21,129 nt of DNA from Collinsella sp. (GTDB lineage: Bacteria > Actinomycetota > Coriobacteriia > Coriobacteriales > Coriobacteriaceae). This document shows positions 16,682-21,129 of this stretch, piece after piece (the first letter of the stretch is position 1; every line of letters begins with the position of its first letter). A program made the position numbers and the translations under genes. The stretch covers positions 1-21,129 of the forward strand of contig DXLP01000036.1 in assembly GCA_019414645.1 (NCBI GenBank), given 5' to 3'. The notes under the pieces were generated by a model. It made no database searches. It was not told the DNA's origin and saw nothing but the letters and a program-made list of their open reading frames with translations.

Positions 16682-16716
16682 ACCACCACAAAGAGGACAG
16701 GCACCTTTGTGGTGGT
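16682..16716 (+). repeat. 35-bp REP-like palindrome, copy 1
   Basis: Arms ACCACCACAAAG (16682-16693) and CTTTGTGGTGGT (16705-16716) flank the core AGGACAGGCAC. The core resembles the GGGGACAGGCACC motif seen near REP elements moved by RAYT (Y1-type) transposases, as far as I recall. It lies eight bases past the stop codon of the adjacent minus-strand gene and may also serve as its 3' hairpin. Confidence 0.9.
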
Positions 16717-16724
16717 CGCGGTCT

Positions 16725-17396
16725 CTACTCCTTCGCCGAACCCGTACTTCCCGATTCGACGGTCCAGGGCATCTCATCCTCGAACAGCCATGTACGGGCA
16801 GACCCACTATCGCGTGCAGTCTGCGGGTCAGGCAAGCAGGTCTGTTTATAGGCATCTTGGATACACTGACCCATAAAATCGTTGAGCTCGCTCTGGTCGC
16901 CCTCCATGACATAGGCGACATCGCCGTCCATGATGTAGATGCCCGGACCCTCATTGCCCTCGTAGCCCGGATCGTACGAGACATCACATAACTTTGCGCC
17001 GTTTGCAGTGTCCAGCTCGATGGACGAGTGGCATCCGCCAACCATGTCGTTCGCTTTTGCCCGATAGGACGCATATCCGTACCAACGCTTAAATGTTTTG
17101 CCCTTGAGTAGCTCGGACGCCCTATCGATCAGGCTTGTATCCGTGGTATAGCGCATGGCCCCAAGCTGAATACGCGGATAATTACTAATACCCAGCACAG
17201 CCGGCTGCTCATCAAAATCAACGGTAATGGTCTCGGGCTTGTCGTCGCCGGTCAGAAGTTCGACAGATTGAGTCACAGGCTTGACCACCGGCTCCGTCAC
17301 CGCAGCAGGTAGAAATGCCATACCGACAGCGCCCGCGCCAACCACAGCGATCGCAAGCGCCAAGACAATCAATCCAATACGGGCAGAACGGCTCAC
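16725..17396 (-). CDS. Small membrane-anchored protein, unknown function
   Basis: About 223 residues from a GTG at 17396, seven bases after GGGGTG; an in-frame GTG at 17411 after GAAGG and a longer frame to 17435 are also possible. The N-terminus SRSARIGLIVLALAIAVVGA is a basic patch followed by one membrane helix of a signal-anchor type, so the remainder should lie outside the cell. The external part is acidic with five Cys (GGCHSS, AKLCDVS, GQCIQD and QTCLPD among them). It includes the segment GIYIMDGDVAYVMEGDQSEL. I recognise no family. It is bracketed by REP-like copies 1 and 2 in the same orientation. Codon use is less GC-biased than clpB. Confidence 0.68.
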   Translation of the reverse strand: MSRSARIGLIVLALAIAVVGAGAVGMAFLPAAVTEPVVKPVTQSVELLTGDDKPETITVDFDEQPAVLGISNYPRIQLGAMRYTTDTSLIDRASELLKGKTFKRWYGYASYRAKANDMVGGCHSSIELDTANGAKLCDVSYDPGYEGNEGPGIYIMDGDVAYVMEGDQSELNDFMGQCIQDAYKQTCLPDPQTARDSGSARTWLFEDEMPWTVESGSTGSAKE

Positions 17397-17485
17397 GGCA
17401 AAACACCCCACAATGCAAACCTTCGCCACCTGCACTAATGATACCGCCAGCTAACACTATTACCAAAAGAAGCCGCGCGCTCCTC

Positions 17486-17520
17486 ACCACCACAAAGGGG
17501 ACAGGCACCTTTGTGGTGGT
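17486..17520 (+). repeat. 35-bp REP-like palindrome, copy 2
   Basis: It has the same arms as copy 1 (17486-17497 and 17509-17520) with core GGGACAGGCAC, one base different and in the same orientation. It lies between two divergent small membrane-protein genes. The rest of 17397-17630 holds no other gene I can support. Confidence 0.92.
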
Positions 17521-17630
17521 TTTCGACGCTAACGGTCGACCATCTCGCGCAATGAGATTAAACTTGAATTGCTCTCTGAACATATCCATTTCTGCCTATC
17601 CTCAACAGATCTTTGTCTCGAGGAGCGCAT

Positions 17631-18077
17631 ATGAAGCCGCCTCATTCCACCGGTCGCAACGTCATCGCCATTCTCGCCATACCCATCGTGATGCTCTTCC
17701 TTATCGTCATCACGCCCTTTTCCCTTGGTATCACCTCGCCCTTCGATTTATGCGGAATGGTCGACGCCAGCTCGCGTGCCACCTCGCTCTCCTTTATCTG
17801 TCGCGGCGTGTTTTACGAAGATGGAATTCCCACCGGAAGTTGGCAGTCAAAGTTGCCACTGCTCGGTCAGATCGACGGATGCTCCCCCTATTTCTGCCTT
17901 GGACCTCAGACGCTAAACTATCTAATCGACGACCAGCCACTCGACTTCATCACCCTCGCCTACGACTACGCACCAAACACCGATGAGCGCCACATGAACC
18001 AAGTCCTCGACAAGATGCTTGGACAGTGCGGGCTCACCGAGGAGGCCGGTCGAACCATCTATAGCAACCAGAAATAA
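17631..18077 (+). CDS. Small membrane-anchored protein, probably truncated by an in-frame TAA
   Basis: The frame from the ATG at 17631 (GAGGAG six bases upstream) gives 148 residues; a TTG start 18 bases earlier is possible but less likely. MKPPHSTGRNVIAILAIPIV begins one membrane helix at about 11-33, so the rest is probably external. Three Cys pairs or near-pairs occur in the outer part (DLCGMV, FICRGVF, DGCSPYFCLG, GQCGLT). No family was recognised. After the TAA at 18075 the same frame stays open for 73 more codons with protein-like composition, to a TAG at 18297. The original protein was probably about 222 residues, close to its divergent neighbour. It lies between REP-like copies 2 and 3. 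Confidence 0.6.
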   Translation: MKPPHSTGRNVIAILAIPIVMLFLIVITPFSLGITSPFDLCGMVDASSRATSLSFICRGVFYEDGIPTGSWQSKLPLLGQIDGCSPYFCLGPQTLNYLIDDQPLDFITLAYDYAPNTDERHMNQVLDKMLGQCGLTEEAGRTIYSNQK

Positions 18078-18299
18078 AAGCGAACAGAACTCCGCCGTGT
18101 CGGAAAAATCAAAGGGCGAAACGGGGCCGCCTACTGGGATGCCTGGGCAACACGCGACAAGGGCGAATTCGGACACAGCACCTATATGGTCACTGTCTAC
18201 ACCAAAGACGGAATTAAGGACAATGTTGACGATTTCGCGTCATCCAAACTCGGCATCCCCAAAACAACCAAACCCGCCAGCCCAGATGAAATTCTGTAG
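18078..18299 (+). pseudogene. In-frame continuation of the small membrane protein gene after TAA
   Basis: In the same frame as the upstream gene, 73 codons encode a plausible domain: GAAYWDAWATRDKGEFGH, then STYMVTVYTKDGIKDNVDDF, ending PASPDEIL before TAG at 18297-18299. Composition and codon use look coding, and no ribosome binding site or start is evident within it. It is best read as the separated 3' part of the preceding gene, by nonsense mutation. Alternatives are stop-codon readthrough or a sequencing error. Confidence 0.6.
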
Positions 18300-18352
18300 A
18301 GCCGCCCATTAACATGCCGCTCAACGATCACAACAGCATCGAGCTCGTCCCC

Positions 18353-18387
18353 ACCACCACAAAGGTGCCTGCCCCCTTTGTGGTGGT
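18353..18387 (-). repeat. 35-bp REP-like palindrome, copy 3 (inverted)
   Basis: Arms ACCACCACAAAG (18353-18364) and CTTTGTGGTGGT (18376-18387) match copies 1 and 2. The core GTGCCTGCCCC is the reverse complement of the others, with one change. With copy 2 it brackets the interrupted membrane-protein gene in inverted orientation. Confidence 0.92.
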
Positions 18388-18392
18388 TTTCA

Positions 18393-18428
18393 ACAAAAAG
18401 AAGCCGCCCCGATAACAGAGGCGGCATC
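18393..18428 (-). terminator. Rho-independent terminator for the hydratase transcript
   Basis: GCCGCC (18403-18408) and GGCGGC (18420-18425) form the core of a stem extending to about 11 bp with one mismatch and one wobble. On the minus strand TTCTTTTTG follows. It lies 145 bp after the hydratase stop codon, beyond the nested hairpin at 18483-18556. Confidence 0.65.
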
Positions 18429-18482
18429 AAGCAAGTCTATTTATTAGCGTCCCTCAAGACCCAACGAGAACGCAGAAATGTA

Positions 18483-18556
18483 GCCCGGGGCTTACCCTTT
18501 CCCGAACGCGGCCCTCGTGAAGCGCGTGAGCGGGCGGGAAAGGGTAAGCCCCGGGC
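18483..18556. repeat. Nested inverted repeat with perfect 22-bp arms
   Basis: Arms 18483-18504 and 18535-18556 are exact complements (core GGGGCTTACCCTTTCCCG). The 30-base loop itself holds a small stem, ACGCG (18506-18510) with CGCGT (18523-18527). It lies 15 bases past the hydratase stop codon. No T-run follows on either strand, so it is more like a dispersed repeat or an mRNA 3' structure than a terminator. Confidence 0.85.
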
Positions 18557-18571
18557 GGACAATTAAGTGCG

Positions 18572-20872
18572 CTACTCGGCAGCGGCCTTGAACTTGTTGT
18601 AGTTGATCAGGCAGCCGGCCTTGACGATGGCACGCTCCTCTGCCGTCATATCGGCAATGTAGAGCTCAATCTGCTCGACCGCACCATCGGCGCGCACCAC
18701 GTAGGCGGCGATGTCCTTCAGGTCGCCATCGAGCGCGGCACGGATACCCGGCACAAAGACGTAATCGCCCACCTCAAAGTTGGGCTCGGCCTCCATCTGG
18801 AAGGGCACCATGCCCCAGTTCATCACGTTGGAGCGATAGCGCTTGGTGGCGTACTCGTGGACGATGTTGGCCAGGCCGCCAATTACGCGCTGGCAGCTCG
18901 CGGCCTGCTCGCGGGCGCTGCCGTCGCCAGGCTTCTTGGCGTAAATCATGGAACCGAACTCGGTCGCCTTGGCATCGGCCGCGACACCCGCGCCGGCCAG
19001 CGCCTCAAACACACCGGCAAGCTCGGCATCGAACGCCGCCAGGTCGCCCGCGGACTCGCCGGCAACGCGACGCTTCTCCACAGCGTCGACCTCCTTGGAG
19101 CGACCCACGTAGGCCGGGTCGCGGCGGCTCAGCGTAAACTCAGCCAGGCCCAGCGGGTTGGAGCGGAAGGAGCTCGTCTCGCCCGAGGGAATGAGCTCGT
19201 CGGTCGTGGTGACCGGGTCCATGATCTTGGAGCAAACCTTGAGCAGGATGTCGTCGCCGAGCGGCTCCATCGCGGGCCACGGCTTGATGTTGGGGCCCTC
19301 AACCAGCTCGTCGGCAGGCTCCGCCTTGCCAAAGCCCCAGTACACGCGCTTCTTGTAGGGAGCGTCGTCGAAGGTGTACTCGCAGGCCTCGTCCCAAGTG
19401 TCCTCGGGCAGGTCGGTCGCCGGCGTCAGGACGCCGCCGTTGGCGGCCGTCGCCGCAATGGAACGGGCGTCCATCAGGGCCACGGCGCTCAGCTGGCCAT
19501 TGCCCGGCTTGGAACCCTCGCGGTTGGGAAAGTTGCGCGTTGTGTGGCGGATGGACAGGCCGTTGTTGGCGGGCGTGTCGCCGGCGCCGAAGCACGGGCC
19601 GCAGAATGCCGTGCGCACGATCGCGCCGGCCTCCATAAGGTCGTAGATATAGCCGCGGCGTGCAAGCTCAAGTGCCACGGGCTGGCTCGTGGGATAGACC
19701 GACAGCGAGAACTCGCCGCAGCCGGTGTTGGCGCCCTTGAGCACGCGGGCAGCCTGGACCACGGAGTCATAGTTGCCGCCCGAGCAGCCGGCGATAACGC
19801 CCTGCTGCACGTGCAGCTTGCCGTCGACGATCTTGTCGAGCAGGCTAAAGTGCGTCTTGCCCTCGCCGATCTTGGCAGCCTCGAGCTCCACCTCATGCAG
19901 GATGTCCTCGAGGTTCTCGTTGAGCTCGTCAATCTCAAAGCCGTTGGAAGGATGGAACGGCAGCGCGATCATGGGCTTGATGCTCGACAGGTCGACCTCG
20001 ACGCAGCCGTCATAGTAGGCGACATCGGCGGGCTTGAGCTCGCGGTAGTCGTCACCGCGGCCGTGCATGGTCAAAAACGCGTGTGTGTCCTCGTCGGTAG
20101 CCCAGATGCTCGACAGGCAGGTGGTCTCGGTGGTCATGACGTCGACGCCGTTGCGGTAATCGGTCGTCATGCTCGCGATGCCCGGGCCCACAAACTCCAT
20201 GACCTTGTTCTTGACGTAGCCCTTGGCAAAGACGGCGCGGATGATAGCGAGTGCCACGTCGTGCGGGCCGACGCCGGGGCGCGGGGCACCCGTGAGGTAG
20301 ATGGCGACGACGCCGGGGTAGGCTACATCGTAGGTGTCGCGCAGTAGCTGCTTGGCCAGCTCGCCGCCGCCCTCACCCACGGCCATGGTGCCCAGGGCAC
20401 CGTAACGGGTGTGCGAGTCGGAACCCAGGATCATCTTGCCGCAGCCCGCGAAGTTCTCACGCATAAAGGAGTGGATAACGGCGATATGCGGCGGAACGAA
20501 GATGCCACCGTACTTCTTGGCAGCCGAGAGGCCAAAGACGTGGTCGTCCTCGTTGATGGTGCCGCCCACGGCGCACAGCGAGTTATGGCAGTTGGTGAGC
20601 ACGTAAGGCAGCGGGAACTGCTCCATGCCCGAGGCGCGCGCCGTCTGGATGATGCCGACAAAGGTGATGTCATGGCTCGCCATGGCATCGAAGCGAATCT
20701 TGAGCGCCTCGGGATCTCCGGACGTATTGTGTGCCTGGAGGATCGAATACGCGATGGTGCCGCGCTTGGCATCCTCGGGTGTCTGCGTAATACCGCGCTC
20801 GGCAGCCTCGGCCGCAGGCACAACCTCGCTGCCGCCGCGCAGGTAGATGCCGTCCTCGTACAGCTTGACCAT
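18572..20872 (-). CDS. Aconitase-superfamily hydratase
   Basis: A 766-residue member of the aconitase/hydro-lyase superfamily, most like E. coli YbhJ-type putative hydratases rather than AcnA or AcnB. From the chosen start (ATG 20872, five bases after GGGAG), [20 protein letters not shown] lies at about 150-169. The three Cys expected to hold the [4Fe-4S] cluster are Cys363 ([10 protein letters not shown]), Cys424 and Cys427 ([11 protein letters not shown]). The C-terminal swivel domain has [10 protein letters not shown] at 649-658, the active-site loop. The family dehydrates and rehydrates hydroxy acids with the cluster; the substrate here is unknown. A frame opening 34 codons earlier is not supported by a ribosome site. 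It is transcribed alone, with a leader hairpin at 20888-20904. Confidence 0.92.
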   Translation of the reverse strand: MVKLYEDGIYLRGGSEVVPAAEAAERGITQTPEDAKRGTIAYSILQAHNTSGDPEALKIRFDAMASHDITFVGIIQTARASGMEQFPLPYVLTNCHNSLCAVGGTINEDDHVFGLSAAKKYGGIFVPPHIAVIHSFMRENFAGCGKMILGSDSHTRYGALGTMAVGEGGGELAKQLLRDTYDVAYPGVVAIYLTGAPRPGVGPHDVALAIIRAVFAKGYVKNKVMEFVGPGIASMTTDYRNGVDVMTTETTCLSSIWATDEDTHAFLTMHGRGDDYRELKPADVAYYDGCVEVDLSSIKPMIALPFHPSNGFEIDELNENLEDILHEVELEAAKIGEGKTHFSLLDKIVDGKLHVQQGVIAGCSGGNYDSVVQAARVLKGANTGCGEFSLSVYPTSQPVALELARRGYIYDLMEAGAIVRTAFCGPCFGAGDTPANNGLSIRHTTRNFPNREGSKPGNGQLSAVALMDARSIAATAANGGVLTPATDLPEDTWDEACEYTFDDAPYKKRVYWGFGKAEPADELVEGPNIKPWPAMEPLGDDILLKVCSKIMDPVTTTDELIPSGETSSFRSNPLGLAEFTLSRRDPAYVGRSKEVDAVEKRRVAGESAGDLAAFDAELAGVFEALAGAGVAADAKATEFGSMIYAKKPGDGSAREQAASCQRVIGGLANIVHEYATKRYRSNVMNWGMVPFQMEAEPNFEVGDYVFVPGIRAALDGDLKDIAAYVVRADGAVEQIELYIADMTAEERAIVKAGCLINYNKFKAAAE

Positions 20873-20887
20873 ACTGTCTCCCACTCT

Positions 20888-20904
20888 GCCCAAACGATTT
20901 GGGC
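20888..20904 (-). promoter_or_regulatory. Leader hairpin before the hydratase gene
   Basis: GCCCAAA (20888-20894) and TTTGGGC (20898-20904) form a perfect 7-bp stem with a 3-base loop, ending 15 bases before the start codon and next to the GGGAG site. It could modulate translation. No clear promoter was identified in 20905-21000. Confidence 0.45.
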
Positions 20905-21009
20905 GCATAGCATACATTCGTTCAATATCGTGCCATAGAACGGTTGCGAGTGGGTTACGAATCTGCACGTTCACTTTATCTCAGTAAAGCAAAGAACGAG
21001 TTGGGTGCC

Positions 21010-21129
21010 GGGGGCAGACTTAGACGCCGAAATGACGAGAGTGGATAATCTCCCACTTTGAGCCTGCAAACAGGCCAAAAACGGGAGATTATCCACTCTC
21101 ATTCTGCGGGCACTCATTTAAGTCTGTCC
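21010..21129. repeat. Composite nested palindrome running off the window edge
   Basis: Inner arms 21037-21054 and 21083-21100 are perfect 18-bp complements (GAGAGTGGATAATCTCCC). Their loop contains a second stem, GCCTG (21062-21066) with CAGGC (21071-21075). Outside, GGGCAGACTTA (21012-21022) pairs with TAAGTCTGTCC (21119-21129) with one wobble. The outer right arm reaches the last base of the window, so the element probably continues. Its head GGGGGCAG resembles the core of REP-like copy 3. Confidence 0.8.

Noticed and set aside
16682..18387. Three spaced palindromes considered as a CRISPR array
   Set aside because: Spacing is about 800 bp, genes lie between them, and one copy is inverted.
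18857..20347. Long plus-strand frame opposite the hydratase gene
   Set aside because: It is an antisense shadow; the minus strand carries the aconitase-family motifs.
20873..20974. 34 extra N-terminal residues for the hydratase
   Set aside because: The upstream start has no ribosome site, the segment covers the leader hairpin, and the ATG at 20872 follows GGGAG.

Overview
The window is GC-rich bacterial chromosome. Gene content, codon habit and intergenic repeats suggest an anaerobic gut actinobacterium of the Coriobacteriia, most like Collinsella. That is an inference from gene style; no rRNA or other taxonomic marker is present. No tRNA, rRNA, CRISPR array, insertion sequence or phage gene was seen.

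Region 1 (1-5.5 kb): hypA, a nickel chaperone for hydrogenase maturation, lies downstream of a large multi-domain Fe-S/flavin oxidoreductase on the minus strand. A TetR-type regulator is divergent from the oxidoreductase. The 166-bp space between them holds two 15-bp palindromes of one consensus, TTGAC-R-NNN-Y-GTCAA, which look like the regulator's operators. Behind the regulator is a polytopic membrane protein resembling DUF5692 proteins. Its natural start codon is followed five codons later by an in-frame TAG. A strong terminator ends this block.

Region 2 (5.6-8.7 kb): a single-pass membrane protein with an acidic cytoplasmic tail carrying three DET motifs. It converges on an AAA ATPase of the DUF4143 type, whose ribosome binding site abuts one arm of a perfect 24-bp inverted repeat.

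Region 3 (8.7-13.8 kb): a sugar-uptake operon on the minus strand in the order class II aldolase, mannose-family PTS EIIA, EIIB, EIIC, EIID. A DeoR-type repressor is divergent. The shared control region holds T-rich 10-bp direct repeats and a pair of palindromes spaced 21 bp apart. The sugar is not identifiable; no kinase or isomerase accompanies the genes. A 55-residue protein with three DPY/DPW motifs follows the operon.

Region 4 (13.8-16.4 kb): clpB, the Hsp100 disaggregase, converging on the DeoR gene across a shared hairpin terminator.

Region 5 (16.4-18.6 kb): a repeat-rich stretch with two small membrane-anchored proteins of unknown function. It contains three copies of a 35-bp palindrome with GGGGACAGGCACC-like cores, resembling REP elements of RAYT transposases, a 21-bp-arm inverted repeat and a nested 22-bp-arm hairpin. 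One of the small genes is interrupted by an in-frame TAA, with about 73 further codons of the same frame intact.

Region 6 (18.6-21.1 kb): an aconitase-superfamily hydratase with its own terminator. At the window edge is another nested palindrome, probably cut by the edge.

The most interesting material is the set of palindromic elements and their placement around small membrane-protein genes, the two genes interrupted by in-frame stops, and the paired operators in the two divergent regulator regions.
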